The position numbers and the translations under genes were made by a program. Positions 13,932 through 23,234 of a stretch of 34,512 nt of DNA are shown here, one piece after another; the first letter of the stretch is position 1; every line of letters starts with the position of its first letter. The notes under the pieces were generated by a model. The model worked only from the letters and a program-made list of their open reading frames with translations, was not told the origin of the DNA and did no database searches. This DNA comes from an uncultured Lentisphaeria bacterium (GTDB taxonomy: Bacteria; Verrucomicrobiota; Lentisphaeria; Victivallales; Victivallaceae): NCBI GenBank assembly GCA_903863035.1, contig CAIPAT010000322.1, forward strand, positions 1 through 34,512, read 5' to 3'.

Positions 13932-16904
13932 ATGCTGACTTCAATTTTAAAGAAAATATTTGGAACTAAATCTCTCCGGGATCTGAAAAAGATGATGCCG
14001 CTGGTCAAAAGGATCAACGAGCTTGAGTTAGCTTATCAGGCGCTTCCGGAAGAAGCGTTGAAAAATAAAACGCAGGAATTCAAGCAGCGGCTGGCTCAGG
14101 GGGAAACCCTGGACGACCTCATGTGCGAAGCTTTTGCCGTGGTTAAAAATGCCTGCCGCCGGCTGGTCGGCGCTGAAATTACGGTCTGTGATCAGAGAAT
14201 GGTTTGGGATATGGTGCCGTTCGACGTCCAGATACTTGGAGCAATCGCCCTGCATCGCGGCAACATAGCGGAAATGGCCACCGGCGAAGGTAAAACTCTT
14301 GTCGCCACCATGCCGTTGTATCTCAATGCTCTTTCCGGCAGAAATTGTCAGCTTGTCACCGTTAATGACTTCCTGGCCAGACGTGACGCCGAGTGGATGG
14401 GAACTGTTTACCGTTACCTGGGACTGACTGTCGGCTGTCTGTTGAATATGCAGCCGCCGCCGGTAAGAAGGGAACAGTACACCTACGACATTACTTACGG
14501 CACCAACAGCGAATTCGGATTCGACTATCTGCGCGACATGGGCATGGCCTCCGAACCGGAACATTTAGTTCAGCGGGACCATTATTATGCGATTGTTGAC
14601 GAAATCGACAGTATTCTAATTGACGAAGCCAGGACTCCGCTGATTATTACCGGTCCGGTGGGTACCTCCACCCATCAGTTTGACTCGCTGAAACCGCTGG
14701 TCTCGGATTTATATTCCAGACAGAATCTGCTCTGCTCAAGAATGGTGAGAGATGCCAGGGAAACTCTGGGTAAAGAGCCGCTGTCAGATGAAGATCGCGA
14801 TGCCGCAATGGTTAAGCTGCTGCAGGTAAAGTTCGGGATGCCGACTCACAAGCAGTTGATGCATGTCCTGGAGGACGGCTCACTCCTGAAGGATATGGAA
14901 AAATTGGAAATGAGAGTCCGCAGCGACAACAACCGCGGACTGCTTCAGGAAGTTCAGTCAGAATTATTTTTTACTATTGACGAAAAGAGTAACGAAGCTG
15001 ATTTGACGGAAAAAGGCCGCAATGCCATATCCCCGGATGATCCTGAAGCTTTTATTATGCCTGACTTGCTGAATGAATTGCATAATATTGAGACAGACGC
15101 GGCGCTCAGCGAGATTGAGAAAGCTGAGAGAAAGCAGAAGTTTCAGGATGAATTTATGCAGAAAAGCGAACGGCTGCATGATCTTTCTCAACTGTTGAAA
15201 GCTCACTGTCTGTTTGAAAAAGATGTTCATTATGTCATTCAGGAAGGTAAAATCCTTATTGTCGATGAGCATACCGGGCGTATGATGCCGGGACGCCGTT
15301 TCAGTGACGGACTGCATCAGGCGCTTGAAGCAAAGGAAAGCGTCACGATTGAAGACGAAACCCAGACCATGGCGACAATCACTATCCAGAACTATTTCCG
15401 TCTGTATAAGAAACTGTCAGGGATGACCGGTACAGCCGAAACCGAAGCTAATGAATTTCATCAGATCTATAAGCTGGATGTGATCGTAATCCCGACCAAC
15501 CGTCCATGCCGGCGGCTTGATGATAACGACTCGATATTCAAGACCAAACGCGAAAAATACAATGCGGTCATTGATGAAGTGGTCAGCAGACATGAAAAAG
15601 GCCAGCCAGTTCTGCTGGGTACCGTTTCTGTTGACGACTCGGAAGTATTGAGCCGTCTGCTGAAGCGCCGCAATATTCCGCACAATGTGCTGAATGCGAA
15701 AAACCACCAGCACGAAGCCGAGATCATCGCCAGAGCCGGACAGCAGGGGGCGGTGACCGTCGCCACCAATATGGCCGGGCGCGGTACCGACATTAAACTC
15801 GGACCCGGCGTAGTTGGAATCGGCGGCTTGCACGTTATCGGCAGCGCCAGACATGATTCCAGGCGAATTGACCGCCAGCTGCGCGGACGCTGTTCCCGTC
15901 AGGGCGATCCCGGCTCATCAAAATTCTACGTGTCGCTGGAAGACAATCTGATGCGGCTTTTCGGTTCAGACCGGATTGTGAAAATATTCGACAAATTCGG
16001 AATCGAAGAAGGCGAAGAACTCCAGCATTCATGGTTGAACAAGTCCATCGAAACCGCCCAGAAAAGAGTGGAACAGCATCACTTTTCCATCCGGAAACGC
16101 ACCCTTGAATATGACGATGTCATGAACAAGCAGCGTGAAATCGTTTACGGCATAAGGAAAGAAGCGTTGCTTTCCAAAGACCCGCACGACCTGCTGTTTT
16201 CGCTAATCGAAAGCGGCATTGCGGATATTGTGGAGGAATCCGCGCTGCCCCGCGAAGTCAACGGGGAGGAAGATAAAACTTTTAACTGGGACCATCTGCT
16301 GGCCTGGTTGAAACTGAAGTTTCCCATCGGCTTTTCCAGAGAGGAATTCCATGATGTGGCAACCAGTTCGCACGAAGATCTGGTTTTAAAGATTATCGAG
16401 AAAATTGAAAAAGCCTATAATGAAAAGAATGCCCGTTATTCGGACGATGAAAGAATATGGATGCAAAGACATACCATTCTCGAATCAATCGACCGCTTAT
16501 GGCAGGAAAACCTCTATGCAATGGATAATCTGCGCTCCAGCATCAGCCTGAGAGCATATGCGCAAAAAGACCCGCTAGTGGAGTACAAAAATGAAGCGTT
16601 CAAAGTCTTCCAGGTGCTGATGAAGCAAATCCATGCGGAAGCGGTAAATAATCTGTTCAAAGCCACGTTGACCAGTCTGGCGGAATTCGAACGCATGATC
16701 GAATCGCTCCCGCAGACTTTCATCCATGAAACGTTTGGTCAATTTGACGAAAGAGAGGTTCAGGCTGACGGCAGACCGCAGGAAAAAGAAGATAATGAAC
16801 CGCAGATTCAAATTACTTTCCGGCGTCAGATCGCCAAAGTCGGAAGAAATGATGACTGCCCTTGCGGCAGCGGAAAGAAATATAAAAAGTGCTGCGGCCA
16901 ATAG
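13932..16904 (+). CDS. secA: Preprotein translocase ATPase SecA
   Basis: A 990-residue motor ATPase that drives unfolded proteins through SecYEG. Motifs seen are MATGEGKT (Walker A, 115-122), VTVNDFLARRDAEWM, ITYGTNSEFGFDYLRD, VDEIDSILIDEARTPLI (Walker B/DEAD region), GMTGTAETEANEF, TNMAGRGTDIKLG and RQLRGRCSRQGDPG (helicase motifs). The C-terminal CPCGSGKKYKKCCGQ is the zinc/SecB-binding tail. The preprotein cross-linking region carries roughly 100 extra residues relative to the E. coli protein, as in many PVC and Bacteroidetes SecA. AGGA precedes the ATG by seven bases. The adjacent SPFH protein is probably in the same transcript. Confidence 0.97.
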   Translation: MLTSILKKIFGTKSLRDLKKMMPLVKRINELELAYQALPEEALKNKTQEFKQRLAQGETLDDLMCEAFAVVKNACRRLVGAEITVCDQRMVWDMVPFDVQILGAIALHRGNIAEMATGEGKTLVATMPLYLNALSGRNCQLVTVNDFLARRDAEWMGTVYRYLGLTVGCLLNMQPPPVRREQYTYDITYGTNSEFGFDYLRDMGMASEPEHLVQRDHYYAIVDEIDSILIDEARTPLIITGPVGTSTHQFDSLKPLVSDLYSRQNLLCSRMVRDARETLGKEPLSDEDRDAAMVKLLQVKFGMPTHKQLMHVLEDGSLLKDMEKLEMRVRSDNNRGLLQEVQSELFFTIDEKSNEADLTEKGRNAISPDDPEAFIMPDLLNELHNIETDAALSEIEKAERKQKFQDEFMQKSERLHDLSQLLKAHCLFEKDVHYVIQEGKILIVDEHTGRMMPGRRFSDGLHQALEAKESVTIEDETQTMATITIQNYFRLYKKLSGMTGTAETEANEFHQIYKLDVIVIPTNRPCRRLDDNDSIFKTKREKYNAVIDEVVSRHEKGQPVLLGTVSVDDSEVLSRLLKRRNIPHNVLNAKNHQHEAEIIARAGQQGAVTVATNMAGRGTDIKLGPGVVGIGGLHVIGSARHDSRRIDRQLRGRCSRQGDPGSSKFYVSLEDNLMRLFGSDRIVKIFDKFGIEEGEELQHSWLNKSIETAQKRVEQHHFSIRKRTLEYDDVMNKQREIVYGIRKEALLSKDPHDLLFSLIESGIADIVEESALPREVNGEEDKTFNWDHLLAWLKLKFPIGFSREEFHDVATSSHEDLVLKIIEKIEKAYNEKNARYSDDERIWMQRHTILESIDRLWQENLYAMDNLRSSISLRAYAQKDPLVEYKNEAFKVFQVLMKQIHAEAVNNLFKATLTSLAEFERMIESLPQTFIHETFGQFDEREVQADGRPQEKEDNEPQIQITFRRQIAKVGRNDDCPCGSGKKYKKCCGQ

Positions 16905-16944
16905 TTCAATAAAACAGATGCAATGATTAAAAAGGAGGTTTGAT

Positions 16945-18045
16945 ATGGGCCTGTTAAATATGATTAAAAATCAATTGATAGATGTTATTGAATGGCCGGA
17001 ACAGGAACCTGGAATACTGGTTCACCGCTTCAACCGCCATGATAACGAAATAAAAATGGGTGCTAAACTGATTGTCCGGCCCGGCCAAAAAGCAGTCTTT
17101 GTCAATGAAGGCAAGATTGCCGACGGATTCGATCCCGGCACTTATACCTTAAGCACTCAGAACATGCCGTTCCTGACCACGCTGCTGAGCCTGCCGTATG
17201 GTTTTACCTCTCCATTCAAGGCCGAAGTATATTTTGTTAAAACCACCGAGCAGCTTGACCGCAAATGGGGTACGCCCAATCCGGTAATGCTGCGCGATCA
17301 GGATTTCGGAATGGTCAGGCTCCGCGCCCGCGGCAACTATTCATATAAGGTCGGCATCAGAGAAGAAATGATCTCCCGTTTTGTCGGCGCACAGTCTGAA
17401 TTCGCCGCTGACAGCATTGAAGAACAAATCAGAGTCAAGGTGATCTCCTCTTTTTCCGACTGTCTAGGCGAACTGAAAATAGCAGCGCTCGATCTGGCAT
17501 CGAAATACGATGAAATCAGCAATACCATGCATACTAAACTGACTCAGGACTTTATCAGACTCGGTCTGGAGCTTTTGAGTTTTACGCTGGAAAATATCTC
17601 CCTGCCGGATGAAGTCCAGAAAGCCATGGACGAAAGAGCTTCTATGGGCGCAATCGGCAACCTGAACAATTATTCCCAGTATCAGGCGGCCAACGCACTG
17701 CGCGAAGCAGCGAACAATCAAGGCGAAGCCGGTAATCTTATGGGGATGATGCTGGGAACGCAAATGGCTGGCGGAATATCAAACTCGCTCATGCAGCAGC
17801 AGAATACCGCGGCTCAGACAATTCCTCCGCCGGTTCCCGGTCAATCACAATATTTTGCAGTTATTGCAGGTCAGCAGGCCGGTCCGTTTAATATGGCGCA
17901 GCTTCAGGAAAAGATCAATAAAAGCGAGATATCCAAAGAGACTTTGTTATGGAAGCAGGGTATGCCGTCATGGGAAAAAGCCGATGCGATTTCTGAACTG
18001 ATAAATCTCTTCGACTGCGTACCGCCACCGATTCCTGGAAAGTAG
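16945..18045 (+). CDS. SPFH-domain protein with C-terminal GYF_2 domain
   Basis: A 366-residue protein of the YdjI/'virion core-like' SPFH group. The N-terminal part MGLLNMIKNQLIDVIEWPE and the SPFH/band-7-like region (about 25-235) include RFNRHDNEIKMGAKLIVRPG and the segment around RARGNYSYKVG. A Gln/Asn-rich linker follows (about 236-300), then a GYF_2-type domain (about 301-355) with QAGPFNMAQLQEKI and TLLWKQGMPSWEKA, and a final proline-rich PPPIPGK. Members scaffold membrane-associated assemblies or stress responses, and GYF_2 modules are thought to mediate protein contacts. A strong AAAAAGGAGG precedes the ATG. No transmembrane helix was seen. Its stop is two bases from that of the converging truA. 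Confidence 0.85.
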   Translation: MGLLNMIKNQLIDVIEWPEQEPGILVHRFNRHDNEIKMGAKLIVRPGQKAVFVNEGKIADGFDPGTYTLSTQNMPFLTTLLSLPYGFTSPFKAEVYFVKTTEQLDRKWGTPNPVMLRDQDFGMVRLRARGNYSYKVGIREEMISRFVGAQSEFAADSIEEQIRVKVISSFSDCLGELKIAALDLASKYDEISNTMHTKLTQDFIRLGLELLSFTLENISLPDEVQKAMDERASMGAIGNLNNYSQYQAANALREAANNQGEAGNLMGMMLGTQMAGGISNSLMQQQNTAAQTIPPPVPGQSQYFAVIAGQQAGPFNMAQLQEKINKSEISKETLLWKQGMPSWEKADAISELINLFDCVPPPIPGK

Positions 18046-18047
18046 AT

Positions 18048-18887
18048 TTACGGGTTGATGACACCCTGATAAAAAGGCAGCTGCTTTAAACGGTATTGAT
18101 GCATCATTTCCTCATCATAAAATACTTTCATCAGGAATAAGCCGTGCGGCGGAGCGGTTTCGGGCGCTTCAATCCGCTGCTTTGCTTCCAGAATGGTCCT
18201 GATGTCATCCGGTTGAATTTTTCCGGAGCCGACGGCCTCCAGGGCGCCGGTCAGGCAGCGGATCATCTTGTAAAGAAAACCGTCGCCGACAAAGGTGAGA
18301 CAGTGGTATTGGCCGAATTCCTGCACATCAATCCGGAAAATAGTCCTGACCGCATTGTCAATCTTTGAGCGTTCCACTATAAATGAAGAAAAATCATGGG
18401 TGCCGATAAGATGCGGCGCCGCCTGCCTGATCTTGTCTATATCAATATGCCGCCGCAAATGCCATGAATATCTGCCGGTAAACGGATGTTCCTCCCCGGT
18501 ATTCAACACATAGGTGTAAGCCTTGCCTTTAGCGTCAAAACGGGCGCTGAACGCAAGCGGCACTTCGGTGATGTTGCGAATGCGGATTGAAAGCGGCAGC
18601 AGACGGTTAAGCGCTTTTTGTAATTGTGCAATCGGAATATACGGACTTCCGGGAATCGCAAATGAGGCGGCGCTGCCGCAGGCGTGTACTCCGGCATCCG
18701 TCCGGCTGCTGCCGACCAGATGTACCGGCAATCCCGCAAAAAGTTTAGTCAGGCGTGTTTGCAGCACTTCCTGCACACTGATACAATGCGGCTGGTACTG
18801 CCAGCCGCTGTATTCTGTGCCGTCAAAGCTTATCTCCAGCAGCAGTTTTCCTGCCGGCTCATATGCGGTGCGATCAACTCTGTCCAT
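18048..18887 (-). CDS. truA: tRNA pseudouridine(38-40) synthase
   Basis: A 279-residue enzyme isomerising U38-U40 of the tRNA anticodon arm to pseudouridine. EISFDGTEYSGWQYQP opens the fold. GSSRTDAGVHA contains the catalytic Asp. FSARFDAKGKAYTYVL, HDFSSF and GDGFLYKMIRCLTGAL are the other conserved blocks. Length is usual. AGGAA lies eight bases before the ATG. It is a single gene, converging on the SPFH gene with a 2-base gap and separated from the sensor kinase by an inserted MITE-like element. Confidence 0.95.
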   Translation of the reverse strand: MDRVDRTAYEPAGKLLLEISFDGTEYSGWQYQPHCISVQEVLQTRLTKLFAGLPVHLVGSSRTDAGVHACGSAASFAIPGSPYIPIAQLQKALNRLLPLSIRIRNITEVPLAFSARFDAKGKAYTYVLNTGEEHPFTGRYSWHLRRHIDIDKIRQAAPHLIGTHDFSSFIVERSKIDNAVRTIFRIDVQEFGQYHCLTFVGDGFLYKMIRCLTGALEAVGSGKIQPDDIRTILEAKQRIEAPETAPPHGLFLMKVFYDEEMMHQYRLKQLPFYQGVINP

Positions 18888-18957
18888 GTATTTTCCTGTA
18901 ATTTTTTTGATAAGATAATTTAGCGCGTTTTCAGTTTTTTACTAATGGCGGTGAATG

Positions 18958-19218
18958 ATATACTCTGCACGGCTGAAAATTTAACATAGATTGCGAAGAT
19001 TTTGAGAATTGGTGCCGATACAGGGGTATCGAAGGCCTCTAAGATTCCGAATTCAAACTCAAAAGCTCGCAATCCAGCAGGCGCGGGACGAGCGTCTTGC
19101 AACTGTATTTCCCCATTCCTCTTTCATGCGATATTCATATCGACTGTCACTCGGATCGAAAAAATCCAATCCAGAATCCTACTTATTTATACTTAAATTT
19201 TCAGCCATGCAGAGTATA
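18958..19218. mobile_element. MITE-like element with 26-bp inverted ends and GAATG target duplication
   Basis: A 261-base element. The ends at 18959-18984 and 19193-19218 are inverted repeats matching at 25 of 26 positions (TATACTCTGC..GGCTGAAAAT). Directly outside lie GAATG (18953-18957) and GAATG (19219-19223), a 5-base target duplication. The interior has only short chance ORFs and no transposase motif, so it is non-autonomous. A truncated relative is at 4948-4988. It sits between the 3' end of the sensor kinase and the 5' side of truA. The family of the mobilising transposase cannot be named from the ends. Confidence 0.75.
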
Positions 19219-19242
19219 GAATGCTCTAATCAATGCTGCTGC

Positions 19243-21012
19243 TTATGTGGTTTCTGAATTTCGATTGCTGTCCGCGTTTTGGAGAGAGAAATAAAAAGTG
19301 CTACCTTTGCCGATTTCACTTTCCACATGGATTTCGCCATTATTCAGGCTGACCAGGTCTTTGCATAGAGCCAGTCCCAGTCCGGTGCCTTTTTCGCCGT
19401 TGGTACCGTAGGTGCTTTTATTCTGAATGAAATTGAATAACACTGGAATCCGCTCTTTTTCAATTCCAACTCCGGAGTCGTGGATGGCTATAACAACTTT
19501 ATTGCCGGTTGACAACTCTGCTTTAATGTTTATTTTGCCGTTTTGCGGTGTGAATTTGATGGCGTTTGAAACCAGGTTTCTGACAACGGTTTTAAGCACA
19601 TTAGGGTCGGCAAAGGCTTTCAACTGATTGTCGCAGCTTGCGGTTAGCTTAATATTTTTTTCTTTCGCATCAAATTGATGAACAGGCAGACATTCCTGCA
19701 GCAGTTGATTTACGTTCAGTTCCTCCGGGCTGTAAATGACTTCAGATATTTGATTTTTAGCCCATTCAAAAAGATTTTCAAGAAGGTTGAATGTCGTATT
19801 GGACATTCCTTGCAGTTTTGCAAATATCTCTGCAGTCTGCGCTTTGTCGCCGGCGGCATAAGACTCAGCAAGCATGTTAAGCAATTGAGAGATATTGCCG
19901 ATTGGAGCCCGCAGGTCATGGGCGATAATGGAGAACAGTTTGTCTTTTGATGAATTCAGCAGCGTCAGTTTTGCATTTTTATCAATCAGGTTAAGATGCT
20001 GGTCCGCTATCTCCTGCCTCTGTTCCTGATTGATGAGATTGAGTTTCATGTCGGATTGTATCATCTTTTCCAGTTTGCCCTGATAGGAATTTATAGTAAA
20101 TCTGGTGATGATTATGACGATCAGGGTAATAAATCCGCAAAGAATTAAATTGAGAATAAGGGTGCTGAAAATACTTTCTAATGAAGCTTCGCTCGATTGT
20201 TCAACCACCAGCAACCAGTCCAGTTCCGGAATATAGCGGGTATTCAGAAAGATTGTTTTACCATCTATTTCGTATTTCAGTTTATTGCTTTTCCTGGACA
20301 GGACTTTATCCGCGATGGAAGCAATGCCCGGGATGTCTTTAATATTTGCGGCATGTCCGTCGTACGATGAACTGTGAACAAGGATTTCTCCTGCCGGCGA
20401 AACGAAATAGATGGTGCGTTTGTATTTATCGTGATAATTTTTGATAAGGGTTTTAACCGCATTGATATTAAGACCGACCCCGGCAGTTCCGATGAAATCA
20501 CCTTTGAAATCCAGTACTTTGTGATTAATGAAAATTGTTACAGTATCTTTGTGGGCCATATCAATATCAACGTTTATCTCATATGGATGCTGCATTTGAC
20601 GCACTCTGAAATACCATGTATCCCTGGGCTCTGCCTCTTTAACCTGCTTCAATATTCCGCCCGCATGGTAATAAATCCTGGTTTTTTCAGAGATAAAAAA
20701 ACTGGTAAAGGTATTATACTTGACTTTAATCCAGCTCAGATATTGGGTTATTTGTCCAGCATCTTTTTCCCCGTTCAATATCCAGTTACGCAAAAAAGTA
20801 TCATTGGACATCATCGAAGAAATCAGAATGGGACGGAGCAGGTCGCGCTGAATTTCTGAATAGATATTGTCGCTGGTCAGCGGCAGATCGCTGGTAATTA
20901 TTTGATTGTGCAGCGAACTGCGTGAGACATAATAGCTGATAAGGCTGGTTGTCGTAAAACCAGCAAGCAGCAGCACGCTCAGGGTAAAGACCAGTTTTTG
21001 TTTAATTAACAT
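19243..21012 (-). CDS. Membrane sensor histidine kinase with extracellular Cache-like domain
   Basis: A 589-residue sensor. TM1 lies at about 8-28. An extracytoplasmic Cache-type domain (about 35-275) includes DTWYFR and DFKGDFIGTAGVGLNI. TM2 lies at about 283-305, followed by a short coiled-coil linker. The HisKA domain has FSIIAHDLRAPIGNI (H365, phospho-acceptor). The ATPase domain has VSNAIKFTP (N box, N483), DSGVGI (512-517) and GTGLGLAL (542-549). It should autophosphorylate in response to a small extracellular ligand and pass phosphate to a response regulator, but no regulator gene is adjacent, so it is an orphan. The MITE lies 25 bases beyond its stop. Confidence 0.93.
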   Translation of the reverse strand: MLIKQKLVFTLSVLLLAGFTTTSLISYYVSRSSLHNQIITSDLPLTSDNIYSEIQRDLLRPILISSMMSNDTFLRNWILNGEKDAGQITQYLSWIKVKYNTFTSFFISEKTRIYYHAGGILKQVKEAEPRDTWYFRVRQMQHPYEINVDIDMAHKDTVTIFINHKVLDFKGDFIGTAGVGLNINAVKTLIKNYHDKYKRTIYFVSPAGEILVHSSSYDGHAANIKDIPGIASIADKVLSRKSNKLKYEIDGKTIFLNTRYIPELDWLLVVEQSSEASLESIFSTLILNLILCGFITLIVIIITRFTINSYQGKLEKMIQSDMKLNLINQEQRQEIADQHLNLIDKNAKLTLLNSSKDKLFSIIAHDLRAPIGNISQLLNMLAESYAAGDKAQTAEIFAKLQGMSNTTFNLLENLFEWAKNQISEVIYSPEELNVNQLLQECLPVHQFDAKEKNIKLTASCDNQLKAFADPNVLKTVVRNLVSNAIKFTPQNGKINIKAELSTGNKVVIAIHDSGVGIEKERIPVLFNFIQNKSTYGTNGEKGTGLGLALCKDLVSLNNGEIHVESEIGKGSTFYFSLQNADSNRNSETT

Positions 21013-21118
21013 ATAACCTGATATCTTATAACTTATGAGTAACGTTTACAATTTTTGAGAGTATAATTATATCACCAATCAGATGCCGTTCCAATAGTAG
21101 AAAATAACAATATGGAAT

Positions 21119-22237
21119 TTACCTGTTTGCCGGCAGCATATAGAATTTGCCCTGCTCGAGTTTGCCGGATAGAGAATTTGAGTCGCCTGGCAGTTTTACG
21201 TTGATGCTGCTGGATGCGGCCTGACCTTTGAAGAGGCTGGCGAGCGAGAATCTTTTGCGCAGGGAAATCACTTTGTAATCGGCGGCGATTCCGGCCATTG
21301 AGGCAATTTTCTTTTCAGCGTCGGAGAAATAGCCGAGCTGGTCAACCAGTCCCAGCGCTTTAGCTTCCGTACCAAGGAAGATGCGGCCGTCGCCGATTTT
21401 TGTCCCCTTGATCTGTTGGGCGGTCAGAGTCGGACGGCCTGCCGCGCAGACCTCGACGAAATGATCGTAAACTTTGTTGACATGCTCCTGGATGATCTGT
21501 TTTTCTTCGGGTGAAGTGGGGCGGGTGCCGCTCAACAGGTCTTTCATCGGGCCGGAGGTGTAGGGTTCGCTTTCGAGCCCGATTTTCTGGAACAGATTAT
21601 AGTATTTGTAGGTCTGGACAATGACTCCGATGCTGCCGGTGGTCGTCAGCGGGTGGGCGATGATGCGGTCGCATCCGACTGCGACATAATATCCGCCGCT
21701 GGCGGCAACGGATTCCATCAGCGCGACGACCGGTTTTCCTTGCGCCCGGACATTTTTAATTGCCTGGTAAATCATATCCGAGGCGACGACTTCGCCTCCG
21801 GGGGAGTCTATTTTGACGATTACTGCTTTGATATCACTGTCTTTGGCGGCAAGACGCAGTTGGTTGCAGATGCGGTTGGCCGCCGCTCCTTCAGCGCTGC
21901 CGAAGGGCGAATCCTCAAGGCCGGAATAAATGACGCCGGATACCGGAACCACCAGGATGACGTTACTCGAGGAGTGACTGCCGGCAATGAAATCTTTCTC
22001 ATAAGCAGACAGTGAATTCGCACTTGCTTCATCATCTTCATTGTTTTCCCAAAACTTCGAAATGCCGGCAAAGGTCAATATGGCGACAACCGAAAAACAG
22101 ACCATGAAAACAGCGCATGCTCCGAAGAAAATTCCGAAACAGCCGATATAATTTCTCCAGCCTTTATTGGCGGCCGGACATTGTTTCAGAGGACAATTCT
22201 CCGGTTGCGGTTGTGTATTGTCAGTTTGATTTTCCAT
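21119..22237 (-). CDS. sppA: Signal peptide peptidase SppA-type membrane protease
   Basis: A 372-residue serine protease with one N-terminal transmembrane segment (about 30-58) that degrades cleaved signal peptides. The catalytic Ser is S180 in SVAASGGYYVA. The catalytic Lys is K232 in SGPMKD. VKIDSPGGEV and TTTGSIGV are also family signatures. It is the short (36K-type) form. An upstream in-frame extension to 22345 would overlap the preceding kinase gene and lacks support, so ATG at 22237 is chosen. It is the last gene of a minus-strand cluster, 58 bases after the PfkB kinase. Confidence 0.92.
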   Translation of the reverse strand: MENQTDNTQPQPENCPLKQCPAANKGWRNYIGCFGIFFGACAVFMVCFSVVAILTFAGISKFWENNEDDEASANSLSAYEKDFIAGSHSSSNVILVVPVSGVIYSGLEDSPFGSAEGAAANRICNQLRLAAKDSDIKAVIVKIDSPGGEVVASDMIYQAIKNVRAQGKPVVALMESVAASGGYYVAVGCDRIIAHPLTTTGSIGVIVQTYKYYNLFQKIGLESEPYTSGPMKDLLSGTRPTSPEEKQIIQEHVNKVYDHFVEVCAAGRPTLTAQQIKGTKIGDGRIFLGTEAKALGLVDQLGYFSDAEKKIASMAGIAADYKVISLRKRFSLASLFKGQAASSSINVKLPGDSNSLSGKLEQGKFYMLPANR

Positions 22238-22295
22238 GAAAAGAGCCTTTATAAATTTGATTGATGTTAGTTGGTAAAGATTTGAAGCCTGATTC

Positions 22296-23234
22296 TCAGG
22301 ATATAGTGATTCCCTTGCGTATTTCAAGCGCAGCTTGAACATCAAAATGTCCGCAGAGCGGCGTCAGGCAGTTGGCGGATGCCGCGGCTAAGCCGGTGGC
22401 GAACGCCTCTTCGATTGGCGTTTCGTTCAAGTATTCACTGAAAAATACTGCGGCAACGGTATCGCCGGAACCGAGCGGATTGACTACATGATCAAGCTTT
22501 TTAAGCTGATATACATGAAATCCGTTCGCGGATGCGATATAGGCATTGCCGGGTCCGTCCGTGATGGCAACTGCTTTCAGATGGAAATCGTTCAGTGCGT
22601 CCAGCGTTGCTTCCTGCGGAGTTTTTGCTCCGGTTATCTGGCGTAGTTCCGTGAGGTTGATTTTCAAGATGGCATTTTCGGCAATTTCCAGTACGGGTTT
22701 GATATTCTGCCAGGAGTCTATCAGCAGTGGGACTCCGTAAGTTTCAGCCAGCGTCGCGGCTTCGATAAAGAGTTTCATATCGGTTTTGCCGGGCAGCGTG
22801 CCGCAGAGCGCGATACCCAGGCAATTTTTGATGTGATCCTGCATGAAATTCAGCATTTTATTGATAGAGGCATCGTCAACAGTATGCGACGGTTCAATCA
22901 GTTCGGTCATTTCCCCGGTGGTCTGGCAGAGGCAGGTCGTGCAGGTCCGCGTGATGTGATCCACCGCTACTGTCGAGTGGCGGATACCCTGGGCGTCCAG
23001 GCCGTCGCAAATCAGTTTGCCGGTGCTGCCGCCGGTAAACTGTAACAGCATAGTGTGGTTCTTCCCCCATACTGATGACGCTCTGCTGAAATTGATCCCT
23101 TTGCCGGATGGAAAACAGTTCATGTCATAGGCCCGGTTGACTTCCCCGACAACCAGTTCTTTGAAAAAAAGCGTTTTCTGCCAGGCCGGGTTGGGCCCGA
23201 GCACCATTATAAATTTAGCGGATAAATCATTCAT
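22296..23234 (-). CDS. PfkB-family sugar kinase (1-phosphofructokinase/tagatose-6-phosphate kinase type)
   Basis: A 312-residue ribokinase-fold kinase. FPSGKGINFSRASSVWG is the N-terminal PfkB sugar-binding signature. NPLGSGDTVAAVFFSEY carries the GxGD catalytic Asp. CGTLPG and ILKINLTEL are typical of the FruK/LacC branch rather than ribokinase, so a phosphorylated sugar substrate is likely but its identity is open. ATG at 23234 overlaps the stop of the upstream dehydrogenase (TGATG), indicating translational coupling. Confidence 0.88.
   Translation of the reverse strand: MNDLSAKFIMVLGPNPAWQKTLFFKELVVGEVNRAYDMNCFPSGKGINFSRASSVWGKNHTMLLQFTGGSTGKLICDGLDAQGIRHSTVAVDHITRTCTTCLCQTTGEMTELIEPSHTVDDASINKMLNFMQDHIKNCLGIALCGTLPGKTDMKLFIEAATLAETYGVPLLIDSWQNIKPVLEIAENAILKINLTELRQITGAKTPQEATLDALNDFHLKAVAITDGPGNAYIASANGFHVYQLKKLDHVVNPLGSGDTVAAVFFSEYLNETPIEEAFATGLAAASANCLTPLCGHFDVQAALEIRKGITIS

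Noticed and set aside
18920..19196. Small ORFs within the MITE at 18958-19218
   Set aside because: They occur on both strands, contain the inverted ends and show no transposase motif.
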